Positions 53,529 to 60,720 of a stretch of DNA of 64,000 nt are shown here, piece after piece. Source of the stretch: Paenibacillus contaminans (GTDB lineage: Bacteria; Bacillota; Bacilli; Paenibacillales; NBRC-103111); the NCBI RefSeq assembly GCF_003285015.1, contig NZ_QMFB01000007.1:186001-250000 (forward strand). Direction: 5' to 3'. A program made the translations under genes and the position numbers. Below the pieces are notes generated by a model. It saw only the letters and a program-made list of their open reading frames with translations. It was not told the DNA's origin and did not search any database. Numbering within the stretch: position 1 is the first letter of the stretch; the number at the start of each line of letters is the position of its first letter.

Positions 53529-54232
53529 CCCCGCACCCCCTCGAACCGGTAGCCGATGCCCCATACGTTCGTAATGATTTTCGGTTTTCGAGGATCCTCT
53601 TCGATTTTTTCGCGAATTCTCCCCACATGAACGGTAACCGTATGTTTGTCGCCAATCCCGTCCCAAAACCGCTGCAGCAGTTGATCGTACGTAAACACTT
53701 GGCGCGGATACTCCGCGAACAAGCAAAGCATATCGAATTCCTTCGGCGTAAGCGGCAGCGGCCGCCCGTTCAGCACGGCTTCATGCGCTTTTACGTCCAG
53801 CACAAGCCCGCCGAATCTCCATTCGGATTTCGTCTCTTTTTCGCTTTTGTCATAGCGTCTTAGTACGGCTTTTACGCGCGCTACAACCTCCTCCGGAGTG
53901 GCGGACTTGACAATATAGTCGTCCCCGCCCAAGCTGAGCCCGCGTATTTTATCCATATCCTCTCCGCGCGCGCTGAGGAACAGGATGGGGATATCGCGCG
54001 TTTTGCGGATGTGACGGCATAGCTCCAGGCCGTTTTGCCCAGGCATCATGACGTCCAGCAGCATACAGTCGACCTGCACGGTGTTAAGCGCTTCTAGCGC
54101 TTCGGTAGCACTGAACGCGAAGGCGGTTTCGAACTGTTCGTCCTCGAGGTAATCCCGCATTAATTCTACGATTTCTTTATCGTCGTCCACAATGAGTACC
54201 GTACGTTTTCCGTTCAAGCTCAAGTCGCTCAC
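53525..54232 (-). CDS. OmpR-family response regulator
   Basis: A 235-residue regulator with receiver (DDDKE, LLDVMMPGQNG, LSARGED) and winged helix ending in REKIEEDPRKPKIITNVWGIGYRF. The likely promoter is divergent from the membrane-protein gene at 54419. The layout repeats that at 15.2-18.2 kb. Confidence 0.95.
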   Translation of the reverse strand: MSDLSLNGKRTVLIVDDDKEIVELMRDYLEDEQFETAFAFSATEALEALNTVQVDCMLLDVMMPGQNGLELCRHIRKTRDIPILFLSARGEDMDKIRGLSLGGDDYIVKSATPEEVVARVKAVLRRYDKSEKETKSEWRFGGLVLDVKAHEAVLNGRPLPLTPKEFDMLCLFAEYPRQVFTYDQLLQRFWDGIGDKHTVTVHVGRIREKIEEDPRKPKIITNVWGIGYRFEGVRG

Positions 54233-54418
54233 CTCTGCCGTTAATAAATGAGAATTTGAAAATATTGTAGCACAAAGATCGTTGTGCCTGGTTCAATTTG
54301 CATGAATTGTAACGAATCGGTGATTGTTTTGTGACTGTTTCACTCAGCCTTTCGTTAGATTCGCAGGTTACGATTAGTCATGTCGAAACGAAACATTTGC
54401 GGAAAGGAGGGTGATGGC

Positions 54419-54769
54419 ATGAACTTCGGCCGAATCGCTTACAGGGTTTTGGCTTGGACCTTTCTCTGCTGTATTGTCATTCAAGTTTTTATTGCGGGAA
54501 TGGCGACTTTCGGGGATCCGTCCAAGTGGCAATCCCATGCATCGTTCGTGAAAATATTCGCTATGGCGCCTCTGGTCATGTTCCTTCTCACTTTTATCGG
54601 AGGGATCAAAGGACGCGAACGGCTTCTCAGCCTTGCGTTATTTTTGCTAGTGGTTATGCAATTTCTCACGATTCAGGTGTTTTCATCCGTATTCGTCATT
54701 GCGGCGCTTCATCCGCTAATTGCGATGCTGCTGTTCTGGGGGGCGATTGCTGCGGCGAGGAAAACGTGA
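54419..54769 (+). CDS. DUF6220-like membrane protein, second copy
   Basis: A 116-residue membrane protein with four hydrophobic helices. It shares with the protein at 17498 the patterns (V)IQVFIAGMATF, W.SHASFV and AALHPL. Start 54419 follows AAAGGAGG (54403-54410) at 8 bases. It is divergent from a two-component system, as is its relative. Function unknown. Confidence 0.65.
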   Translation: MNFGRIAYRVLAWTFLCCIVIQVFIAGMATFGDPSKWQSHASFVKIFAMAPLVMFLLTFIGGIKGRERLLSLALFLLVVMQFLTIQVFSSVFVIAALHPLIAMLLFWGAIAAARKT

Positions 54770-54888
54770 TGGGGATGCGGGCCATTTCAGGAGAAATCAA
54801 ACCGAATTCAAGGAAGGAAAAGGATGAACTAGCTGTTAACCGGACAATGAGCTTTAGTTACTGGAGGCAGCGGCGGGATCGGCGGTAA
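54769..54888 (+). CDS. Small coupled ORF after the DUF6220-like gene
   Basis: A 39-residue basic frame (MGMRAISGEIKPNSRK...) starting in a TGATG overlap with the preceding stop. The position and overlap suggest coupled translation, but the sequence is not recognised. It may be spurious. Confidence 0.3.
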   Translation: MGMRAISGEIKPNSRKEKDELAVNRTMSFSYWRQRRDRR

Positions 54889-54949
54889 CCGGCACGTACA
54901 TGTCAACGGAGTCATAAATAAGAGATGACGATAAGGAGATGAAACTGTA

Positions 54950-55789
54950 ATGGAATCCAAAATTACGCCTCAGTGGATGAAGCTGGTCCAATCACAGCAT
55001 CCGGAGAAACTGTTGCCTTTCGCGCGCAATATGGATGAGCAGACGCTTGCCGCCATATATGGAATAGAGGTGGACACATACAGGGCGATTAAGAACCGCT
55101 TGACGCAGCTGGCAAGGGATACGGCTTTGGAAATGCTGGAAGATTCGGCGTTTGCCGGCAAGGTGGATCACTTGCCTATCCGTGCGGGCCATCTGGTGAT
55201 TGCGGTTGGCGAAAGCACGACGGACGATCTGCTGTCTTGGTTCGAGCTGCTGCGCCATCTTGTCGAACTGAGGAGACCGGATGATGGAATCCGGTTTCTT
55301 AACGAAGGGATATCCGGAAATACGACAGCACAAGTTCTAGGCAGGATGAACGGTATTGCCGCGAGGGAGCCGGACTGGATCTTCTGTATGATCGGAGGCA
55401 ACGACGTGATGAGAATAGGCCCGGAACCGGCCAAAATGCAGATCAGCCCAGAGGAGACGGCCAAAAACTTGACGGCGATCCGTCATATCGCCGCCTCCCG
55501 GACGAAAGCCGGCTGGGTGTGGATGACTCCTCCAACCTTTAACGAAGAGCGCGCGGCAGCTTATCCTTACTTTCAGAACGGCCAGCTTACTTGGCGGAAC
55601 GAGGATATTACGCGTGTCGGCGATGTCATCCGCAGCCTGCCGGATAAAGTTGCAGATACGCAGGCTGCTTTTGCAGTGCTTGCCGCTCCGCCGCTGCTTG
55701 GTCCCGACGGCGTTCATCCTACACTAGAAGGCCATAAAGCGATCGTGAAACAGCTTATCGACGCATTCGCCGGAGGATTCAAGGCATGA
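54950..55789 (+). CDS. SGNH/GDSL hydrolase
   Basis: A 279-residue esterase-like protein with the nucleophile block VIAVGESTTDD (GES instead of GDS), the oxyanion positions LNEGISGNTT and MIGGNDVM, and the catalytic D-H pair in GPDGVHPTLEGH. An N-terminal region of ~60 residues precedes the catalytic core. It is the first gene of the operon with the SDR gene (4-base overlap). Confidence 0.85.
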   Translation: MESKITPQWMKLVQSQHPEKLLPFARNMDEQTLAAIYGIEVDTYRAIKNRLTQLARDTALEMLEDSAFAGKVDHLPIRAGHLVIAVGESTTDDLLSWFELLRHLVELRRPDDGIRFLNEGISGNTTAQVLGRMNGIAAREPDWIFCMIGGNDVMRIGPEPAKMQISPEETAKNLTAIRHIAASRTKAGWVWMTPPTFNEERAAAYPYFQNGQLTWRNEDITRVGDVIRSLPDKVADTQAAFAVLAAPPLLGPDGVHPTLEGHKAIVKQLIDAFAGGFKA

Positions 55790-56421
55790 AGCTTATCGTT
55801 TTCGGAGCAACCGGCGGCACAGGCCGGCAGGTTGTCGTTCAAGCCTTGGAGGAGGGGCACGATGTCGCTGCCGTCGTCCGCAAGCCCGAGGCGTTGGATA
55901 TTCGCCACGATAAACTGGAAGTGGTCAAAGGCGACGTTCTTCTGCCGGCCACTTTCAGACAAGCGATGAGCGGGAAAGATGCGGTACTGTCCGCTCTTGG
56001 CGTATCGCACCGGAATCCGACGACGGTTTATTCGTCAGGAACGGCAGCGATCATGGAGGCGATGAAGGAGTCAGGCGTAAGTCGCCTCATCTGCCTATCG
56101 TCGGCGGGGCTGGATATCCCCGCCGATACGCCGCTGATGCAGCGGCTGGTTATCCGGCTCGTCATTCAGCGGATGTATAAGCACGCCTATGAGGATATGG
56201 CGCGCATGGAAGCGGCAGTCCGGGCTTCCTCCGGACTATCATGGTCCGTCATTCGCCCTCCGAGGCTGACGAACGGGCCGCGAACGAAATCTTATCGCAC
56301 GGCAATAAACAAGCCCGTATCGCGTGCCGTTGGAATATCGCGCGCGGACCTGGCGGATTTCATGCTCCGATCGATTGCGGATCGTTCCACTTATCAAGCG
56401 TTAATGGAGATATCGAACTAA
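55786..56421 (+). CDS. NAD(P)-binding SDR/NmrA-like protein
   Basis: A 211-residue Rossmann protein with the N-terminal nucleotide motif GATGGTGRQ. LDIRHDKLEVVKGDVLLP and LICLSSAGLD also fit the NAD(P)H-binding (NmrA-like) group. It probably reduces or senses a small molecule. It overlaps the esterase by ATGA. Confidence 0.85.
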   Translation: MKLIVFGATGGTGRQVVVQALEEGHDVAAVVRKPEALDIRHDKLEVVKGDVLLPATFRQAMSGKDAVLSALGVSHRNPTTVYSSGTAAIMEAMKESGVSRLICLSSAGLDIPADTPLMQRLVIRLVIQRMYKHAYEDMARMEAAVRASSGLSWSVIRPPRLTNGPRTKSYRTAINKPVSRAVGISRADLADFMLRSIADRSTYQALMEISN

Positions 56422-56443
56422 GAAGAGAGCAGGAACATGGAGG

Positions 56444-57094
56444 ATGAAAAGTAAAGTCGGGATCCTATGGGGTTTGATCGTTGTGCTTACTTTGGGAGCG
56501 GCCGGTTTCGCCGTCGCCCCTTATCTTACTTTCGATTCTAGTCTCAGCCGGGTGGACATACATCCTTCTTTTCCGCCGCATTATCCGCTATTGCTTGTGC
56601 ATATTTGGTGCTCCTTCCTCGCGCTTCTCATCGGTTGGCTGCAGTTTGTACCCGGACTTAGAAAGCGGAGAGCGGATATCCACCGGCTGTTTGGGCGGAT
56701 TTATCTAGGGTTGGTCGCAGTCGGAGGCTTGACCGGGCTTACTGTCGGAATGTTTGCAACCAGCTATGTCAGGCAGATGGCCTTTTTGACGTTAGGTTTT
56801 CTGTGGCTGTTTACCGCCTGGAAAGGGTACCGAAAAGCGAGGCTGGGACGTTTCGATGAGCACGCAGTGTGGATGATCCGAAATTACTCCATGACGCTAG
56901 TCGCTGCCAGCGCGCGTCTTCTTACTCCGTTGTGTATCTTGATCTATTTGGCGGGGCATGGGGGTCAATCGTCAGGCGGCGTTGCGGCCGTATTGAAACA
57001 GGTGCTCGAAATCAATATCTGGGTCGGGCTCGCTGCGAATCTCGTCATTGCGGAATGGGTTGTTTTGAGTCGATTCAAAAGAACCTTCAAATGA
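56444..57094 (+). CDS. DUF2306-type membrane protein
   Basis: A 216-residue membrane protein with ~six helices. The pattern HIWCSFLALLIGWLQFVPGLRKRRADIHRLFGRIYL is typical of DUF2306, whose function is unknown. Follows the SDR gene by 22 bp. Its stop overlaps the start of the broken RDD gene. Confidence 0.75.
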   Translation: MKSKVGILWGLIVVLTLGAAGFAVAPYLTFDSSLSRVDIHPSFPPHYPLLLVHIWCSFLALLIGWLQFVPGLRKRRADIHRLFGRIYLGLVAVGGLTGLTVGMFATSYVRQMAFLTLGFLWLFTAWKGYRKARLGRFDEHAVWMIRNYSMTLVAASARLLTPLCILIYLAGHGGQSSGGVAAVLKQVLEINIWVGLAANLVIAEWVVLSRFKRTFK

Positions 57095-57501
57095 AGATTA
57101 ACCGGGAGGCATCTTTTGTTTTTATTAGAACAAGTTTTCGTCGCTGAGAATTAATCGGAACGCTGATTTTTGGGATTTTATTCTTGGCGATTAATTGGGA
57201 TTCAATAATAGCTCCAACAGAAACGAATTTCATGAAACCCTTTGATACTTTTTATGAAGTTTTAGCTATTGGCATGGTTTATTATCTATTAAAGGACATA
57301 TATAAAGGTAGAAGTTTTGGGAAGCGATTGCTTGGAATTGGCGTAAGAGATTTGGATAACGACTCCGTTACTCCAGGAGCTTTCAGATTGTTAGTCAGAA
57401 ATGTAACCATAATTTTATGGCCGATTGAAATATTCCTATTGGTAGTTTCTCAAAGAAGACTAGGTGACATAATTGCAAAGACAAATGTAAAGAAATTATA
57501 G
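57091..57501 (+). pseudogene. RDD-family membrane protein gene with an in-frame TGA
   Basis: A frame beginning at ATG 57091 (4-base overlap with the DUF2306 stop) reads SFVFIRTSFRR, meets TGA at 57145-57147, then continues in the same frame as ELIGTLIFGILFLAINW and on to a normal RDD C-terminus (GRSFGKRLLGIGV). RDD proteins begin with an R-R-x-x-A-x-L-I-D motif, so the stop falls inside the motif. It is a likely pseudogene, or a single-base error. The piece from 57184 alone is N-truncated. Confidence 0.65.
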
Positions 57502-57728
57502 GATCCGAAGTAGGCTGGAACACAAAACCAAGGTACAGAGACGAATATGGAGTTTCATAATATTACCTTCAATCCAAAGCCGATCAAATTAGAAGTGTGC
57601 GATCGTAATGGCAGCCGTATTTCTACTTGTCATCTCTCGAATGAGTGAATCGGGAACGGACGTTCGAGGAGGCTCATCAGACATGGAGAACAAACTAACC
57701 GTTGCAAATGGGGGACATTTTGTTTATT

Positions 57729-57750
57729 ATGGACATAGTGGGTCTACAAT
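57729..57750. promoter_or_regulatory. Operator-like repeat before the second Rrf2 gene
   Basis: ATGGAC (57729-57734) and GTCTAC (57742-57747), 7 bp apart, form an imperfect inverted repeat, overlapping TACAAT (57745-57750), a probable -10. The same spacing and half-site occur at 58283-58301. Confidence 0.45.
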
Positions 57751-57781
57751 AAAAAATATTTTAGAATGGGAGGAGGGGACC

Positions 57782-58261
57782 ATGCAGTTCTCCAAAAGTA
57801 CAGATTACGCGCTACATGCTTTGCTTCATTTGGGTCACTCGGATCGATTCAAGAATGTAGGAATCAAGGAGTTATCTGCGACACTGGGCGTTTCGGAAAG
57901 CTATTTATCCAAAATCATGTCCAAGTTAAGGCAGGATGGAATCGTGCGAGCGGTACCTGGCGTGAACGGCGGTTATGAACTGGCGCGGCCAGCCGATCAG
58001 ATTACGTTCCTTGATGTGATTCAAGTGATTGAAGGAAGACAGCATCTGTTCGAATGCTCGAATTCGAAATCGCAGCAGCATCTTTTGCTAGCGGAAGTGG
58101 ATACTGCAGAGAAGAAAAGCCCCGAAAGCTGCCAGTGTTTGGTTGAGAAAGTGATGGTAGGCGCGGAACAGCATCTGCATCAATACTTGCAGGAGCACAC
58201 GATTCAATCTGTCATGGATGAGGCCTTCAAGCGTTGTAATCATGAGGCAAACAAGAAGTGA
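57782..58261 (+). CDS. Rrf2 family transcriptional regulator
   Basis: A 159-residue regulator. MQFSKSTDYALHALLHLG, SESYLSKIMSKLRQDGIVRAVPGVNGGYELARPADQITFLDVIQVIEG and the cysteines at LFECSN and PESCQC are clear. The start at 57782 follows GGGAGGAGGGGACC. It is followed by the CxxC reductase gene, with an operator-like palindrome between them and another before this gene, so autoregulation is likely. Confidence 0.92.
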   Translation: MQFSKSTDYALHALLHLGHSDRFKNVGIKELSATLGVSESYLSKIMSKLRQDGIVRAVPGVNGGYELARPADQITFLDVIQVIEGRQHLFECSNSKSQQHLLLAEVDTAEKKSPESCQCLVEKVMVGAEQHLHQYLQEHTIQSVMDEAFKRCNHEANKK

Positions 58262-58282
58262 TACACTTCTTGTAATATAATT

Positions 58283-58301
58283 ATGGATAATTTAGATCCA
58301 T
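58283..58301. promoter_or_regulatory. Operator-like palindrome before the reductase gene
   Basis: A perfect inverted repeat ATGGAT (58283-58288) and ATCCAT (58296-58301) with a 7-bp centre lies 15 bp before the GTG start. It matches the layout of 57729-57747, so it is a candidate Rrf2 site. Confidence 0.5.
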
Positions 58302-58315
58302 GGAGGTGTTTTTTT

Positions 58316-59224
58316 GTGACTTTGAATAAACAGCTATACGATGTGGCAATTGTTGGCGGAGGCCCGGCAGGTTTGAATGCGGCACTGGTGTTGGGGAGAG
58401 CCAGGAAAAACGTTGTGGTGATTGACGAAGGCCGTCCGCGCAATGCCGTGACTCGCGAGGCCCACGGATTTATTACCCGCGATGGAATAAGCCCTAGCGA
58501 TTTTCGACGAATAGCCAAAGAAGAAATTAGCGCTTATCCTTCCGTGTCATTTGTGGAGGATACTGCCGAGTCGATTACGGGATCAAACGGTCATTTTCAA
58601 ATATCGACTGAGCAAGGGCACGCCATAACGAGTAAAAAACTGTTGTTTGCAGTCGGCATGAAAGATCGGCCGCTGGACATTCCCGGACTGGCGGAGGTTT
58701 ATGGGAGGAGCGCCTTCGTTTGTCCCTATTGCGATGGATGGGAACTAAGAGACGAGCCGTTAGTTATCATAAATAAAGGACCTGAGCTCGTGCATTTTGC
58801 TCCATTGATTTCCGGATGGACAGATCGTTTTACATTCTGCACGAACGGCCCTGACGAGCTGACGGATACGGAGCGCGAGGCGATCCGGCAAAAAGCACCG
58901 ATATTCGAATCGCCGATTCGGCACATCGACTCGAAAGACGGAATCGTTCGTGAAGTCATTCTTGAAGACGGAACGACCATTCCGTGCAGAGGGATCTTTT
59001 TCAAGCCGGATCTGGTTATGGGATCGGACTTGCCGCGAGCCGTCGGATGCCACATCTCGGAAACGGGAAATGTCGTTGTCGATACCTATGGGAAAACGAA
59101 TGTTCCGGGTGTCTACAGCGCCGGGGATATGACATCGCGGCTACATCAGTCTATTGTTGCCGCCTCTAATGGCGCAGTTGCTGCTGCGGCGATGAACAAT
59201 GAACTGAATGCAGAGGCATGGTAG
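58316..59224 (+). CDS. Thioredoxin-reductase-like FAD/NAD(P) oxidoreductase
   Basis: A 302-residue two-domain flavoprotein. FAD motif VAIVGGGPAGLNAALVLGRARKNV, the redox pair CPYC (C136, C139) and the late GVYSAGDMTSRLHQSIVAASNGAVAA are visible. The second dinucleotide motif is degenerate (LVIINKGPE lacks GxGxxG), so NADPH use is not certain. Starts GTG with TGGAGGTG upstream. It is placed next to Rrf2, suggesting redox control. Confidence 0.88.
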   Translation: MTLNKQLYDVAIVGGGPAGLNAALVLGRARKNVVVIDEGRPRNAVTREAHGFITRDGISPSDFRRIAKEEISAYPSVSFVEDTAESITGSNGHFQISTEQGHAITSKKLLFAVGMKDRPLDIPGLAEVYGRSAFVCPYCDGWELRDEPLVIINKGPELVHFAPLISGWTDRFTFCTNGPDELTDTEREAIRQKAPIFESPIRHIDSKDGIVREVILEDGTTIPCRGIFFKPDLVMGSDLPRAVGCHISETGNVVVDTYGKTNVPGVYSAGDMTSRLHQSIVAASNGAVAAAAMNNELNAEAW

Positions 59225-59327
59225 GGATACGGATGAATATGTCGGGCGGACAGAAAAATAATTTGAGCGATCAAGCGCCGAGTCTTTTACGAAAATAGTC
59301 AGCCATAATGATAAGGGAGGAATGATC

Positions 59328-60212
59328 ATGAACGATTTTTTTAATGAAGCGCTTTGGGAAAAAGCATGGAAAGATCATAGCGATACCATCGTGAACAAGA
59401 TGAAAGAGGTTGGAATTGTACCGTCCAAAGCTTTTGACAATAAAGCCATATCTTTTAACGAGCAATCGTTTAATGAAGAGGGGAGAAAAAGGAGTGCACG
59501 AATCCTGAATTGGATGGAAAGCCAAGGGGTTCGATTCGATAACGCCACCGTGCTGGATATTGGCGCCGCTTCAGGCGTATTTTCGGTGCCGTTCGCTGAG
59601 CGGGGAGCCCGCGTAACTGCAGTAGAATCCTCTCTCCCGCTGGTCGAACTGCTGCGAGAAAACACCGCAAAATTCGCCGAAAACAAGGTGGAAATCGTGC
59701 CCGAACCTTTTGAAGATATAAACGTTCAGGCTAGAGGCTGGAGCCATTCCTTCGATCTTGTGTTTGTTTCGATGTGTCCGATCTTTCTCGATTGGGAGAG
59801 TGTGGAAAAGGTACTTCTTTGCGCGCAAAAGTTTTGCTATATCAGTATGCCCGTGAGTTTTAACGAAAACAGTCTTGTGAATGAAATCTGGCCGATCCTC
59901 ACCGGCAAGCCCTTCAAAACAAAACCGAAGGAAATGGGGTATTTACTCCATCTGCTATATCTCAAAGGCTACTCTTATGAGTCGCTTATAACACGGGAAT
60001 CGAAAACGACGGAAGTCTCCAGAGAAGCTGCGTTGCAGGAAATGATGCACTTGCTTCCGATGCACGGTCTGTCTGCAGATGAACGGAACAGGAAATTGGT
60101 TGCAGACTATTTGGAGCGAGCGTATCCGTCCGGCAAAGTCGTCGTTCGGCAGGGCGGGCGTTTTGGCAAGGTGCTGATTCGATTGCAAGATCAGAGCATG
60201 TACACCTTATGA
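59328..60212 (+). CDS. Class I SAM-dependent methyltransferase
   Basis: A 294-residue methyltransferase with motif I VLDIGAASGVFSVPFAERGARVTAVESS (residues ~65-92) and a SFDLVFVSMCP acidic strand. The N-terminal extension (~60 residues) is unusual, and the C-terminal ~90 residues are not recognisable. AAGGGAGG gives 7 bp spacing to ATG 59328. The acceptor is unknown. Confidence 0.82.
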   Translation: MNDFFNEALWEKAWKDHSDTIVNKMKEVGIVPSKAFDNKAISFNEQSFNEEGRKRSARILNWMESQGVRFDNATVLDIGAASGVFSVPFAERGARVTAVESSLPLVELLRENTAKFAENKVEIVPEPFEDINVQARGWSHSFDLVFVSMCPIFLDWESVEKVLLCAQKFCYISMPVSFNENSLVNEIWPILTGKPFKTKPKEMGYLLHLLYLKGYSYESLITRESKTTEVSREAALQEMMHLLPMHGLSADERNRKLVADYLERAYPSGKVVVRQGGRFGKVLIRLQDQSMYTL

Positions 60213-60346
60213 ATGAAATGTCAAATATCTCTGAGAAGCATCTGCAATTAGTCGAATACTCAGGGATCAATCATCAAATAACACTTGGAATGCTTGAGAA
60301 GTCAAAAAAATGGCTGGACAATGTGCAGCTCAACGATAAACGATAA
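60209..60346 (+). CDS. Small ORF coupled to the methyltransferase gene
   Basis: A 45-residue frame (MNEMSNISEKHLQLVEY...) begins in an ATGA overlap with the methyltransferase stop. It is mostly hydrophilic and I do not recognise it. Coupling argues it is translated. Confidence 0.4.
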   Translation: MNEMSNISEKHLQLVEYSGINHQITLGMLEKSKKWLDNVQLNDKR

Positions 60347-60720
60347 CATTCCGTTATAAGCGGCAGTCTAGGACAGTTTCTCTCGTCCGTGGCTGCCGTT
60401 GATTTTTTCATGATGCAGATGTTCGACGGGTGCTTTCTTCGGATTCATTTTGCCGCATGGAAGCGTGATTGGCATTTTGCAGCAGTCCCGCTCCTGACTA
60501 GGGCCGTGCGTTTTTCGAGTAGGCCTTAGTGAACGCGGCCTTGGCTGTTCCACGCCGGTCAGATCGGCGAGAGAAGCTGCCCGACGGACGATAAATCGAA
60601 AAGTCAGTCGCCCAACCTCAGCCGATTTCGTAACCCGACACCGATTTTCACGTATAGAAAAGTAAACATAATCCCTTTCACGGATTCTTGTTAAAAAAAC
60701 CAGAAGTCGAGGGCTGCCCT
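60347..60720. other. Intergenic region before the prenyl synthase gene
   Basis: About 370 bp. A GTG-initiated minus-strand frame (60368-60553) of 61 residues with CCKMPITLPCGKM has no ribosome site and I do not trust it. No terminator, repeat or promoter is clear. Confidence 0.35.

Noticed and set aside
53529..53726. The longer start of the second sensor kinase
   Set aside because: The extension lies inside the regulator gene in another frame, and ATG 53528 gives the usual 4-base overlap.
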